Source: Gamarada debralockiae (lineage: Eukaryota > Ascomycota > Leotiomycetes > Helotiales > Hyphodiscaceae). From it: DNA of 64,000 nucleotides. Position 1 is the first letter of the stretch. Every line of letters starts with the position of its first letter. Below the pieces are notes generated by a model that saw nothing but the letters and a program-made list of their open reading frames with translations, ran no database searches and was not told where the DNA came from. The position numbers were made by a program, and so were the translations under genes. Location of the stretch: contig NXFV01000145.1 in the NCBI GenBank assembly GCA_002803225.1, positions 56,957-120,956 on the forward strand, given 5' to 3'. Shown here piece after piece: positions 25,362 through 38,014 of this stretch.

Positions 25362-26883
25362 ATGCAATACTTATCGCTTCTTGGAGCTGCAGCTCTCCTT
25401 CCAACTGTCTTCGCACAAACCTGGACGTCGTGCAATCCCCTCAATACAACATGCCCCAATGATCCTGCCCTCGGATTGAACCACACATTCTATTTCAACG
25501 AATCTTCGACCGTCACCAACTCCTTCAACATTACCGCAGGTTCCCTCGTCTACGGCTCCAATGGCACCGAGTTCACAGTCGCGAAGAAAGGCGACAGTCC
25601 TACCATTCAGTCGCAATTTTACATCTTCTTCGGCAGCGTGTCAATTGTGATGAAGGCAGCGTCCGGTCAAGGCATTATCTCCTCGATTGTGCTCGAATCC
25701 GACGATCTCGACGAGGTGGACTGGGAATTTATGGGCGGAAATGGTACACACGCAGAGACGAACTACTTCGGAAAGGGCAACACGACTTCCTTCGACCGAG
25801 CAATCTACTACCCCGTTTCCTCTGACCCGCGAGAGAACTTTCATAATTACACGGTTTATTGGACGTCTTCTCAGTTAGAGTGGTACATCGATTCTGTTCT
25901 CGTAAGGACTTTGCCGTATGCTGCTGCGAACGGAGGCAACAACTACCCGCAGACTCCTATGACGGTGCGCATGGGTATCTGGGCTGGTGGTGATCCAGGC
26001 AACTCGAATGGCACAATTGAGTGGGCTGGAGGTCTGACTGATTACAACAATGGCCCATACACGATGTATGTCCAAAGCGCTCAAGTCAACGACTTCTCCA
26101 CTGGCTCTGCGTACGAGTTCACCGATCACTCCGGAAGTTGGCAGAGCATCAAGACCATTGCGTAAGTATCCCTTGTTCTATCCTTAGATTCTCAAACTAA
26201 CTTGACACAGCGGAAACTCAACAGCAGCGCAGACAATCATCAAAGCCGAAACCCCCACCCTTTCCATGGCCCAGAAATTCGCTGCCCTCCCTCAAGGCAC
26301 CAAGCTCGCCATCTACGGCGGTGGTGGCGCGGCCGGCGCTCTTCTCCTGTCCGCCTTCCTCTTCACCTGCATTCGTCAACGCCGAGCCGGCCGTCGTGAA
26401 CGCGACGCCTACAATGCCAAAGTCGAGAAGGAGCGGGAAGAAGCGTACAAGGACCAGATGGAGCTCCGTGAAAAGGGTCTTGGAGGCTGGGATAGCGGCG
26501 CATTTGAGAAGCAAGGCGAGGATGCGCTCGGTGGTTGGGGCGGAACTCACGTCACCCCTGGTACCAGAGCTGCTGATATCCCACCTGTTCCTAAGCTACC
26601 TAGCAATGTATCGGTCAATGAGGTCCCGAGGTTGGGAAGCCCTGCTCTTCAACAGCCGCAAAGAGTTCTGAGCCCTGGACTCGTCAGCCCGGTGCCGCAG
26701 AAGGCGTGGAATGGTGGTAATGTCGGAGGTATGATCCACAATGCGGGTAATGCGTACTCAGGAGGCTACGGCGGCTCAAACAACATCACTCGAAGTCCGT
26801 CATTCCCAATATCACCACAAACACCGCAACCAAACAGAGGATACCCTGGAGGATACTCGAACGGTGGATACCAGAGGTTTTGA
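25362..26883 (+). CDS. Crh-type cell-wall transglycosylase (GH16), membrane-anchored
   Basis: Predicted to link chitin to beta-glucan in the wall (Crh/Utr2 family). There are two exons, 25362-26161 and 26211-26883, giving 490 residues. A signal peptide covers about residues 1-18 (LLGAAALLPTVFA). The GH16 domain carries the catalytic E-x-D-x-x-E pattern at Glu118, Asp120 and Glu122 (DLDEVDWEF). CNPLNTTCP near the mature N-terminus is a typical disulphide-bearing start. N-glycosylation sites are frequent. After the domain comes a transmembrane segment at about 299-321 (LAIYGGGGAAGALLLSAFLF), then a basic RRxRR patch and a Gly/Pro/Asn-rich cytoplasmic tail. This replaces the GPI signal used by many Crh proteins. 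Confidence 0.92.
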
Positions 26884-27602
26884 GTGGAGAGGAGGTTTCG
26901 TTTAATATGAAGAAGTTGGAATGATGACTTGACAGCGCTCTTGTATATGACGGATGGAAATGGGCAGCTGGCCTAGTCTCATTTCTTGTATTATGTCTGG
27001 ATCACACGAGCATCTTCTTTGAGCTAGAGCGAGGGTTTTATATTGTGAATGAATATCTTTAAAACTACTTTAATCTCCCAATGTTAGACGTGGTAGTTGA
27101 GGAAACTGGTTCTTGGCCAAGTGGCGTATCGTTGGGCAAATTCCCATAACTGTCTTCAAATGTTCCCTCGCTTTTACTCTGTGAAGCGGCCAGCTCAAGG
27201 GTTTGTCGCATATCGCGGTTCTCTCAATCGTTTAAATCTTTAATTCGATGGTCTAGAAACGCCTCAGTCACTTTAGGTTATGTACCTTACACTATACAAT
27301 ACTCCTCTCGGACATATAAAAAGAGCAAACAGCAGCTCTGTCCGCGACTTGTAAGTTTGAGTAAGAACTGTAGCTGCTTTAAATTTTTATTCTATATCGC
27401 TCGAAGTCGGCAGTTGGAAGGTTTTTGAGGGTACGACGGGCGGTTGAAAAAGCGGACAAAACTATTCCCAAGCCTACTTCACTCACCCTTCTCTCTTCTT
27501 CACTCAACACTTACACAGAAATTGGGACTAAGAAATCCAATACATATATATATCTGCTTCTACAATTGCGGACCTCCAACTACAGATTCTCCAGGCCTCG
27601 CA
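26884..27602. other. Intergenic, 3' of the GH16 gene
   Basis: Nothing beyond the presumed transcript end is supported. AT-rich stretches near 27040-27080 could serve as polyadenylation context. Confidence 0.4.
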
Positions 27603-28304
27603 ATGGCTCCTGTACATTCAGCTTCACCCGAATCCTCTCCAGCAGCTTCCTCATTCCCTTAATATCCCAATCTCTTCCCCGAACACCGTATCGTGACTTA
27701 GGGAATCTCTATTACGGCAAGGACGAATTCTCTACCTCTATGAAGGCCCGCATGGCCTTCCTACTGTGGACGAGGATAATGAGGATAATGAGGACTCCGA
27801 TGAGGAAATCGTGCATGGAAGTGAGTCGGAGTTCGCGTCGGACTCCAGCAGTGAGCACTTGAACTATTACAATACAGGACGTGGGGATGATCTCTCACTA
27901 CCACCCCTCCTCGTCGTCGATCGCGAATCGCACGCCGTAGCGTCAAGGTTCTACAGGGAGGCATTCTCGCACTTCGGCCAAACACCTCGTCGAAATGCCC
28001 CTTGGATATTGTTCAACTTCGCCTACGACACTTTGTACCTTCACACGCGATATGAGAAAATATTTGCGGACAGGGGTCAAAATTCAGATGGGCCGCACTA
28101 TCAAGTGGCCTACGGAGTATGGGCCAAGATAAACTGCGCCGGGTCTGCAGCCTTGCTGTTAAATTGAACGTCGAGCACCCATGGGTTGATCACGAAACTA
28201 CGCTTGAATGGTGGCTAGCAGACATCCTTTGCACATTCGCAAAGGTTGCACATGTTGCCCTAGCTCTTTCGGGCTACAACAGCAGTAGAATGGAGGCAAG
28301 GTGA
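27603..28304 (+). pseudogene. 2EXR-domain gene, broken
   Basis: Fungal 2EXR proteins have an F(P)xLPxELR motif, then a VxRESR helix and a FxxDTLY strand. Here they are spread over three frames. MAPVHSASPESSPAASSFP is closed by TAA at 27660-27662, directly followed in the same frame by YPNLFPEHRI. Another frame gives RILYLYEGPHGLP, an acidic linker, LLVVDRESHAVASRFYREAF and FNFAYDTLYLHTRY. After a break near 28115, KLRRVCSLAVKLNVEHPW and FAKVAHVALAL complete the C-terminal part. Order and spacing fit the family, so this is one decayed gene. Its function in fungi is unknown. Confidence 0.65.
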
Positions 28305-29580
28305 CAGAGGTTCGAACCAACGCACAGGCATGACAGCAGCCTCGCTTTCGCTACCTTGAGAGTCCATGGTTGGTCTGACGTTGCGATTCACATGCTCAGT
28401 AGTCTTCGCTGGAAGCCAGGAGCGCCTGAAAAGCTTCAAAAGAGGGCGGGGGCACAAGAATAACCCCTCTTAACTCTCTTTCAAAGGATTGAGGGGCGCT
28501 GAAAACGTGATTATTGGGGCCAACAATTCCAACAAAGGTCTCTTTTGACTAGGAATGAATGCTCCTTTCGTCTGAAGAACCGACGCCTCTTCCCTTATTG
28601 GCGCGATCCTTTGTCCCCTTTCAACCATTTTCATCCCATCTTTATCCCAATCAGGCACAATCCTAAGAATTCGTTGTCCTCTTCTTCCACTTTTATCTCA
28701 CGTTTGATCCCCTTTTAGCCACAATCCTTTGCCATTTTTATCTTATCTTCCACATCCAATCCTCATTCATCCCTCAATTTAGAGTTTTCTTTAGGCACAA
28801 TTCCTTCTCCAAATTTATGCATCTCATCATCCTATTTGTGCATCCTAGCTAAGCATCTGACGGGCGCTTAATCCTGCCTGGAATATACCCCTGGGTCTGT
28901 GCGCATCGCTCGTCTGGAGTTTCTTTTGAAACGAAACGCAGCGCATAGACCAAGGCGTTCCCGGCATGGGAGGACGACAACGGACGTGTGTTTGTTTCAC
29001 GCGCGTCCTTGACGACGACCGGGCTTCACGAAAACTTTGACTTTTCGAGGGAGGGCAGCGAGTAGAGTCGGCGACGACGAAGTTCAGCTGGTCAGGGAGT
29101 TGAGTGAGGACAGTGGGTGAGAGAGATGAGGTCGGTTTGATCGTTAGATTAAGCGACAACGTCAATGTTCAAGTGGCAGCGACGAGCAGACATGTTTGAA
29201 AATGTTTTCATATCCAATCTATCTCCAATCCCATCCCCTAAATCCAAAGTGGTATCCATATCCAATCCCGTGAAAGGGAGGATGTACATTTACCCTATAT
29301 GTACTGTCGAATCGAATATAAACAAGTTGCGAACTAAATGAGTGTAAGCGGAGCCAAACTCCTATATCCATATCTCCGAAGATGAAGAAGCAAAGGGTAT
29401 ACCCCAATCCATAACCCCAATCCCATCCATTTCTCAAGTCTACCGTCTTGTTGCCGTTTTCTTTTCCCAAGGTTCATAAAGTCATTGAACATCGCAGCAC
29501 GCAAGCGGCGCAGACGTACATCCAAACATTCAATCCTTATCTCTTACAAAGAGATGTCCCTTTTCGAAAGGGAGGGTGAC
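28305..29580. other. Gene-poor region with degenerate short repeats
   Basis: Around 28650-28800 the motif (T)AG(C/G)CACAAT(T)CCT recurs at about 28654, 28718 and 28793 within pyrimidine-rich sequence, suggesting a worn tandem repeat of about 70 bp. At 29215-29440 the phrase CCATATCCAATCCC and variants recur. No gene supported. Confidence 0.4.
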
Positions 29581-30111
29581 TTATGCCTCGATGAACTCGC
29601 GGGGCATGCGGGAGATGGAGCGACGACGCTCATTGCTGAGGTTGCCCACCAAGCAGACGAGAGTCTCATCAGTGGTGCTCAACGTAGCGATGTCGTTTGG
29701 CTGGTTGTAAGCGTTCGAACAAGGGAAAGTCTGGCAGCCAGAGACAGGGGTGTTGCTGTTCTTAGGGAAGATCATCTTGACGCCATTGGAATCGTTTGGG
29801 TTGACGATAGCAGAGACATCGAAGTAGTTTGAGCTGGCGTACCCGTTCCAGCGCACCTCGCCCAACATGCCGGGGACGTTGTCAGAGCCCTCGTTGTACG
29901 AGTAGAAGTTGCCGATCCAGGAGTCGGGGAAGGTAACGTTGGCGGTTTGGAGGCCTGGGATGGTGATGGTGTCGATAGTCGCTAGGCCTTCTTGGGCTGT
30001 GAAGACGATGTTGCGGGTTGTGCTGTCTTGGTTGATGAACTCAATTGTGTTGGCGGTTGCCAGAGTGAAGAGGGCCGTAGCGGCGAAGAGGAGGCTGCTT
30101 GTGAATTGCAT
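29581..30111 (-). CDS. Small secreted protein (fungal group sometimes labelled DNase1-like)
   Basis: A single exon of 176 residues with a clear signal peptide (MQFTSSLLFAATALFTLA, cleavage near TANT). The mature part starts NTIEFINQDSTTRNIVF and includes PDSWIGNFYSYNEG, LGEVRWNG, FDVSAIVNPND and SGCQTFPCSNAY. This arrangement is shared by a set of abundant ascomycete extracellular proteins. I recall database names such as DNase1 protein, but no catalytic motif is visible, so no activity is claimed. An upstream Met at 30141 would add ten residues; MQF was preferred because it opens the signal peptide. The tail (NERRRSISRMPREFIEA) is basic. Confidence 0.82.
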   Translation of the reverse strand: MQFTSSLLFAATALFTLATANTIEFINQDSTTRNIVFTAQEGLATIDTITIPGLQTANVTFPDSWIGNFYSYNEGSDNVPGMLGEVRWNGYASSNYFDVSAIVNPNDSNGVKMIFPKNSNTPVSGCQTFPCSNAYNQPNDIATLSTTDETLVCLVGNLSNERRRSISRMPREFIEA

Positions 30112-33100
30112 TTTGAAGTTTTGTTGTTTGAAGTTGAGCAAGGATTGTTAGGATGAGGAACTGACGTTCGTCAAGTTGGTCGATCTTAGATTGTTGATCG
30201 AATGTGTATGATGAAGTGTATTGGTGGAGTCGTCGAGACTGTTATAAGTTCAGATGATGACGATGGGATTCCAGATGTCGTAGAGACGTGGCTGTCGCGG
30301 ACAGGTATGCTAGCTGGTATTCCGTAGAGGATGATAGAGGCTGAGCGTAAGGATAGTATTGTCGCGATCACAGATCGTAATGAAGGAATGGCTCGAAAGT
30401 CCGTCGTCGTTAACCGAAAATAGGGTGTCCAAAGGATTGTGGGTGGAGGAGAAAGTCCTCGGGGGCTGGGGGGGCGCGATGCTTGATATAAGATTCGGGG
30501 GGATCCTCTCCACATGAATGCTTTTTGCACCTTTCGGCCTTTAATTGGCTTGTCGTCCAACCACTGGGCTGGTGGGGTCGCGGAACCAAGTTTGCAGTGT
30601 CCAGAACTTTTCTTTCTTTTCAATGCTCCATTGTTATTGGGGCCGACGGCGTGACTAGGAAGGGACTGGGGCGTTCAGAGGCGGTCCCTGTTGAGAGTTC
30701 CGAACCAAGGATGACTTTTCACACAAAGGCACAAAGAACGGAAGACTATTCCTAAAGAGGGGGCATTACAGGGGAAGAGCCTTTCAGCGTTCCACTTTTG
30801 CAACACGCAAGCAGCTTGATTGGATGCGAGTCCGTTGGTACCTGAAGCTTACCTGGCCCCAAGCGGCCCGCCATGTGTTCAGGATGCGTAGGGCGTGTTC
30901 CTGGTGCCATTTTCAGCTGATGGTGGTGTGGAGATCTGCGTAAGCACAGCGATCCAATAGATGGGGAGCGGGAGATTTGCAACGGTTCCGCTGTTCGTTG
31001 AGTGGGATGCGCCAACAGAAAATTAAGAATCTGACCCAACATTCCCTTCTGCCGTTCTATTTTCCATCGCGAAATACATTGGACTCTGTCATTGCTGGTT
31101 CCAACATTCCATTTTGGGAGCAACTACCACACCGGCAGATGGAAGAAATAGAATTTGCCGGTTCTGGGAATTGACTAAGGGATCGAGGCTTGAGCAGAAT
31201 CTCAAAGGATGCACGGGACAAGTTGGGAAGATCTGATCTGATCGTCGAGATTTCCTGCGAAGTCCAAAAAATTCCCCGGTGTCTATTATCCAAGCGAGGA
31301 GAGCTGCCAAGAACTCGAAGGCACCACAAGCAAGATTTCGCAGAGGTCCATCGCATAGAAAACTACTGAAAACCAGGATGAAAAGTTTTCCTTGCTGTTC
31401 TGTGTGAGAGCAAATCACGGATTTGATCACATTTTTCGGGCTTTGCATCCCCGATATAGGATTTGCCTTTGGCGATCGTGGCACAGTTCGAGAACCTTTT
31501 GACTCGATGCTTTTACGTTGCGAGACATGATCCAGAGGCGTGACGTGGATCCAAATCCATCGGTCCGTCAATCTCGGTGATTGAAGAGATTTTCTTTTCT
31601 TTTGCAAAGACTTTCTCTTCTTACAGCATGTCTCAAGTTCAAGTCACGCCTCACATCCTACTTCGAAAAGAAACAATTAATTCAGAACCTCATATCATAC
31701 AGATGCCCGAACAGGACAATCATCGAATCAGAAAAATCGCGCACAGGGAAATAATGCCTGCTGCCACGAGCTGCTTTGACGTGACGCGAGGATAAACTTT
31801 TTCAGTAGGGTACCTGTCGAATGAGATCGAGGCAAAATGTCTTGCCCTTGCATTGGCTCAGGTACTCCCGATTCGACCGCTGTCAGATCGGCAGGAACAG
31901 AGATTCTGATTGCCTGTGCGTTGTTGCGGTGGCACCAGGCGTTCGAGTCAGCGAATGCCACGACCTCAACTGCATCCCCATGAACATGTACCAACTTCAT
32001 TTCTTGGAACCTGCTTTTCAATAATTCTTCTGTCAGGTCCCAAGGTTCTTGTAAGTTGTGAAGGTTTGAGATTTTGGGGCAAAAAGGATTCATGCTAACG
32101 TAGGCCAAGCTTTTTGGGTCAGAAAGCAAATCCCGACGCCTGTGCCGCTTCGGAAGGAGAACGAATCCCAGCATCCAAGTCCATGGAGCGGTTGGACTTT
32201 CCGGCTTCTCTTCCGTGAGACGTTTTGGGCATAATCGCCGAACGCCTATCGCTGTAATCCTGCTATCGATAGGTAATCGATTAGAAGTGATGAGTCGAGT
32301 TCTTGATGATTGATGCTGAGGTTTGCGATCTTTGAATGATTCTGATCGTTTGAACAATGAAAAATTGAGCTTAAGTGCCTCTGATTTTAGGTATTTTGAA
32401 TCGTCAAGTTAGTTGAATGATTCAAATTGAGAGAATAAGCTTGGAAAAGATGAACTCTGAATCATTCACTCTCTGGACGCCTCGCAAGGCTTGCGATGGT
32501 GCCAGCAAACCTTGATTTGTTCTTCTGTGCTGTGATGCCAAGTTTGGTTCCGAGATGCAGGATGAAATGTTGATTTCGGTCAGTTCGGTCGGGAATGCAG
32601 ACTGGATGAATTTTTTCTTGCTAGAGAATATCCACCGAGGTGCAAGGCAGCACATGTCATTTGTAATGGAAATTCTCATGATTTCAGTCTTGGTTCGGGA
32701 GAATCCGCTGCGAGCCAGCGATATTCTGATTTAATGAACCGATGAGTTTGGTGCCTTGGTGGTGACACAGTTGAGAGGTTGAGGACTTGGGACTTTGGGA
32801 GTGGATAGTTGGTGCGAGAAGCCATGTTCGCAGCTTCTCCAGGTGAAGTTTTGAGCATGTTGTCATCGAGCAGAAATGCATGCCTTTGAGTCCTTCTTGT
32901 GGTGGGTGCCTGGGCACAAAATATCTCGTAAAGGAAATGCCTGGCGCTGCAAACTCTGCAAAAGCTAGAGAGTGCTGACAAAGCTTCCAGATACCTAAGG
33001 CAATCGAAATAAGAACGTAACTCTCGCGAGAAGTTCCCCCATCAAGGCAAAGCACAAAAGTCACTGGATGTGAAAGTCTAGACCTCTCGCTCTGCAGTTG

Positions 33101-35260
33101 AAGTTTCCCAGCCAAGGATGAAGACTTTTTTCCTTGACATTATAGAGTAGATTATGCTTTATGCCGAGGCCTGCACAAACTTTATGCAGGTCCTCATCCG
33201 ATGTGCTGAAATATACTCAGTGATGCTGATAAATACGCAGCGATGAGAGATACTCGCTTCGCAGTGGAAACTTTGATGACAATTTGGCTTTTTGCTGCAG
33301 TGAATTCAATCCAGTAATTGCAACTTTGGAATCGATGAAGGTGCTTCCGACCGCGGAGGAGGAACTCCAACCGGGAGACTCGACAGGATCAGGATCAGAG
33401 CAGCGAGGGGAAGGGAAGGTACCGAGTCGAGCCTCTTAGAGATCTTAGGACTGGGAGGGGATTCGGCATATGGATTGCGACTGCGTCCCCAGCTTACGCC
33501 TTCGCAGCGGCGACGAATGATCGACTTCGACTTGGTCGTCTGGCGATTTGAGCCTCAGAAGGTCAGAGGATCACTCAGCGTTGAGCATCGCAATGATGGG
33601 TTTTTGAAGAAAGGTGGTGGTGAGTTTGCTGACGGCCTAATCCTGCGAGGTGTTCAGTCATCGCAAGCAAACGATACTTCGAGGTAAGCAGAACAACCAT
33701 TTCGAGAAGAGTCATCACCGGTTATTATTATTCAAGGTAACACTCATTAATTACTTGGTACCTCGTACTCGAGTGAAGAAAGTTACTTGGTATTCTTAAG
33801 TCGCGACTGCCTAGTATGTACGTGGCTATGGTCATGCCCGGACAAGCCGTGAAAGAATTATCGCGAGCTTGGCAGGCATCGATAATACGACGTAGTATTT
33901 TCTTCGCTTTCGTAGGCACTCGTACCGATCGATCATTTGTCAATTCTGGAAGGTCATGGAAGCATCTGGAGAATTATTGAAAGGTAGTCCCGAGATAGTA
34001 TCGCCTCATAAGGTCACTTGATGTGAACGTTCGTATTTATGTTTGACCGAACAAAAATATTCGGCCGGTGAGGCATTTCGGAGCCTCGCAGACCTCAAGT
34101 GGCTGGCGGGAGGCGGCAGTCTCAGCCTGGTCCAAGACCTGTCGTGATGATTTACATTTCCCTCTGTAAGACAGATCTCCCTGTGAACAAACCTTGTACA
34201 TGGTGTGGGATATTTGTGAATTCCATCATTTCTCGAAGATCGCAATCTCTTTCGATATCCCGAGATTCCATTTTGGTGGTACATCAGCAAGTGTAAAAGG
34301 ATGACCGATTCGGTGTGGAGGTACTTGAAATTCTCGTATCGCAAGGCTCTTGGCTGGGGGCAAAGGTGGGGCTCACTCCGAGAGGCATCCCACCATCAGA
34401 TGAAAAGTCGCTCAAAACAAATCAACGAATGACTTTTTAAAGAGGGACATGCCACCATGACGCATGCCAATGCGCTCTATTGCGAGACGGTGGCTGAAGA
34501 ATACATGGAATTCTCACGCCTTTCGGTTACCATCTGCGATAGGCGTTTCTGCCCCTCCATCAAAGTGCTAAATGCGCCGTTGACGATGATTTATGCTTGA
34601 AGCATTGACTGGTGCGTCTATTCCTACAAAAACTCCGCTCTTTATATCAAAAAGATGCCCAATTTGATCGGTTCGTTTCTGACCATGGTACTGCCCAAAG
34701 TTGTCAGGAACCCGACCGTTTACGTGAGATGCTAAGACACGTTAGGTTGTTTTGAGGCAGCTGGTGAGATAATCATATGCCACTTCAAGTAGTCAGCTCG
34801 TGTTTGATAGCTCTTGGTTCATCGTTGCTGAGCGAACGAGGATGAAAATAGAAAGAATACGATGACGATGATTTGCAGAGAATGGGCTGGTGGGGTACTT
34901 TAAACGTGCTTGGCATTGGATATACTTTGCCGAGAAGCGAAGAAGACTTCTGAACAGGGCAAAAATTGTATGCAAGAAGAAGTCCCTCGTATGTCCTTTA
35001 CAAGGCTCCACTTACTTAGACGGTGGCTCGCCTTCCCATCGTGAGGGCTATTCGTTCTTTTCACGCTGAGTTTATTTTGGCGCTAAAGCAGCTGCCTCCC
35101 ATAAACCTTACAAAAGCCCGCATCCCGCGCCTCCTTCATCCCACAAAGAATTCACCTTCGTTCTCGTCGTTCATCTCGCGATACCCACAAGTACATCTTG
35201 TCGTTTTGACTCTTCATCTACCCACTCTCGTTACAGAAACATACAGTTATTCTCGTCAAG
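30112..35260. other. 5.1-kb gene-poor interval
   Basis: No gene could be supported on either strand. The longest frames, 31728-32357 (minus, 209 codons) and 31089-31607 (minus, 172 codons), lack domains, signal peptides, low-complexity bias or paired splice sites. The interval may hold long promoters for the two flanking secreted or wall-protein genes, or an untranslated RNA. The final 250 bp before 35261 are pyrimidine-rich, as expected for the core promoter of the wall-protein gene. Confidence 0.5.
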
Positions 35261-36686
35261 ATGAAGTCCTTCCAATCTCTTCTCCCGGCCCTTGGTCTCG
35301 TCGCCGCTGCTCAAGCTTGGGGCAACGACTGGAACCAAACCTACTACACAACTACAACTGGTGAGTTCCCGAGTGTCAAAATTTTCCCTTCCATTTCCAG
35401 GACTGTTTCATGAGCTGGGTCCCATGATTCCTGTGTCAGGACAGAATCTCCAGGCTGGGTGAGTGATTGCTGACTTCGACTCAGTCACAACTGATATTTT
35501 GACGACCGTTTGCCCAGAGGCTACCACCTTCACCCAGGGAACCAAGGTGAGCAAAATCGAGCCTAAAACAACACCTTTTTGCTAAATTTGCATCAGACCT
35601 ACACCGCCACTGCAAGTGAGACCTTGACAATCACCGACTGCCCTTGCACCATCGTTACCAGCAAGCCAACCTGGGGCCCAAAGCCAACCCCTACCGACAT
35701 CTGGACTACAACTACTGTGACCACCGATGGTTTGTTGGCTCTCACAATTCTTTGAAGAAGAAGCAATGCTAACACCGAACAGTCTACACCACCTACTGCC
35801 CGGCACCAACCACTGTTGTCCAGGGATCCAAGACATACACCGTCACTAAGGTTCGTATTTCCAACTTTTTCTCCCCATTTCGAGTTTTCGGGAGTGGCGA
35901 GATGTTCACCTCCGTGAACCGTCTCGCATCTCCTGCATAAAACTTCTCACTCTTTGTTGTTTCTGGGAGAAGTCATACTGATCGAGATCGTGATAGGCTA
36001 CCACCTTGACTATTACCGACTGCCCATGCACCTACACTACCTCTACCACCTGCCCACCAACTTCCACTCCAACTTGGGTTGCTCCCCCACCACCAGTCAA
36101 GAATGAGACCACCACTCTTCCTCCTGTCTGGGTCACAACAACCGTCAGCGAGTACACGACTTACTGCCCAACTCCCACAGTGATCAGCCATGGTATGTAA
36201 CCTTCAAGCTAAACGTTTTTAAGACCATATTCTAACCTTTCGACAGGCAACAAGACTTGGTCCGTCACCTCAGCCACTACTCTGACAATCACTGAGTGCC
36301 CCTGCACCCTCTCCTATACCACCACTCCAACCTGGAAGACTGTCTCATACTTCACCACCTACTGCCCTCAACCAACAACCGTGGTTATCTCCAGCAAGAC
36401 CTACTCTCTCTCTTCTGGAACCCAGACTGTCCCAATCGTCACCGCAACACCAGTCAGACCGACCACCATCGGCACCATCGGCACCATCGGCACCATCTCG
36501 CCAACAAAGACTCCTGTTGGCTCAACCCGGGCTACCACCATCGGTACCATCTCGCCAACAAAGACTCCTGTTGGCCCAACCAGAACTACCAGTTCTGGTC
36601 CTCTCCAGGTCACCAACGCTGCCAAGCGCTTCGAGGCTGGTGCCGGTGCCATGGCCGCCGCTGGTCTCGCCGCTCTCCTCTTGTAG
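35261..36686 (+). CDS. GPI-type Thr-rich cell-wall protein (CCG-6-like)
   Basis: A secreted wall protein with a signal peptide from ATG 35261 (MKSFQSLLPALGLVAAAQAW). About six exons are separated by 50-130 bp introns, the first at 35361. The mature chain repeats two motifs: YTTYCPxPTTV and TLTITDCPCT, seen four and three times with variations (TVCPEATTFTQG, TTYCPAPTTVVQG, TTYCPTPTVISHG, TTYCPQPTTVVIS). Most exons encode one repeat each, suggesting growth by exon duplication. Near the C-terminus a 14-residue unit, TIGTISPTKTPVGS, is duplicated. The protein ends in a hydrophobic stretch (AGAMAAAGLAALLL) after a small-residue region, fitting GPI attachment. The family resembles clock-controlled protein 6. 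The role is likely structural. Confidence 0.85.
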
Positions 36687-38014
36687 TCGCTTTAATCGTT
36701 AATAACTTCATCTCTTTCCTTACAATCTGCACGAGCTTAATGATATGGACGACGGCAATAGACTGCGGGAATGGGAGGAGTACACAGGTCATTCATTTGG
36801 CATTGCTTTTTACACATCTGATCGCAGAGATCAGATTTCGGATCTTTTTGGAGCTTAATACACCTTTATCGATGATACGAAAGTAGATACCCTTCTCAGT
36901 ACATAGATTTTTCGATGTTGCTTGTAAGCTAGAGGAGCTTAATAGATGGATTGGGGTGAAGATGATACTTGCTTGCAAAGATGAGGACAAAATGGACCCG
37001 ATAACACAACCGACAAGCTTACAATTTATCTCTCTGCGCTTGAAGGTCTTCTTTCCTCTCAACTTGCCTACCTCTCCGTAGCTGTCACAAAATCGCTTCT
37101 CCACTTCCACTTTATCCCAACCTCCAACTGACACTTGCGGCTGTCACTCGCACTGCATCATGCCAACCCCAAGACGCGCTTAATAACTGCATACAAGAAT
37201 CAATAGTTCGATTTCCATACTCCATATTTCCCACTCTTTCCCATGCCGGTAACTTTGTCACTGCGGATCCTTATCTCGGCCTCGTATCCGACTGTCTCCA
37301 CCCCTGCTTCCCCACCACGCTGCATGCGGCGTGTATCATCGGCATGGCCTTATCTAGGAAATCTGCGAGCGGAATATCGGAATGACTTCAGATCTCGTAT
37401 TGAGTATTGTAATGTCCAAGAAGAGGCTGGATCAGCTGTCGTGCTTGTGGATCCAGGTAGGAAAGCACGGGGTGAGGGGAAGAAGGTCGCGCATCGTATC
37501 GGGGACTGCAAGTTTCGGAGAGAGGGGTGGCGTGTGAGTGGACCGTGGCGTGAAAGCACGCCGGTAGGGCTGAGAACCTGATGTATCTGCCCGACATCCC
37601 AAGACAACCCTTTGGTGCAACTCCATAACGTCTGTTGTGGAGAGTGAGGAACAACCAATCGTTCTACCAGTTCCAGTGGCCCAAAATGGATCCTTTGATG
37701 AGCTATGAGGTTTCGCTACACTCTACCCGAGTCCAAATTTTGAATCAGCAAGAGCGACAGGCCCCAGGGTTCGTAGAGGGCTCGGTTCGAAGTTGTAATC
37801 ATAATTACTGAACTAAACTGAAGGACCGAATATTCCCATTGGGGCGGTATGTTCGGGAATTTGTGACATCTCTACGTCGGACTTAATTCATACAATTACT
37901 ATCCATCCATTCGTGCCTCTCATCACCATCCATCTACCGAAGAATTCACAATTCATGCAACTCCAAACGCCTCATTCCATACCGTACCAACATCAAAACC
38001 CAAGAACAATTAAC
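36687..38014. other. Intergenic between wall protein and mcm5
   Basis: Convergent 3' ends. Open frames at 36793-37134 and 37243-37658 show no motifs. Nothing else recognised. Confidence 0.45.

Noticed and set aside
28300..28335. GGTTCGAACC, which resembles a tRNA B box
   Set aside because: Neither strand shows a paired T-arm stem, an A box or an acceptor stem at the right spacing; the motif is just a palindrome.
28650..28800. CRISPR-like spacing of a short motif (GCCACAATCCT variants)
   Set aside because: Units are too degenerate and spacers irregular, and the organism is a eukaryote. It is best seen as worn simple repeats.
31728..32357. 209-codon open frame on the minus strand
   Set aside because: No domain, signal peptide, repeats or splice context, and the composition looks like random translation. 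Kept only as part of the gene-poor interval.
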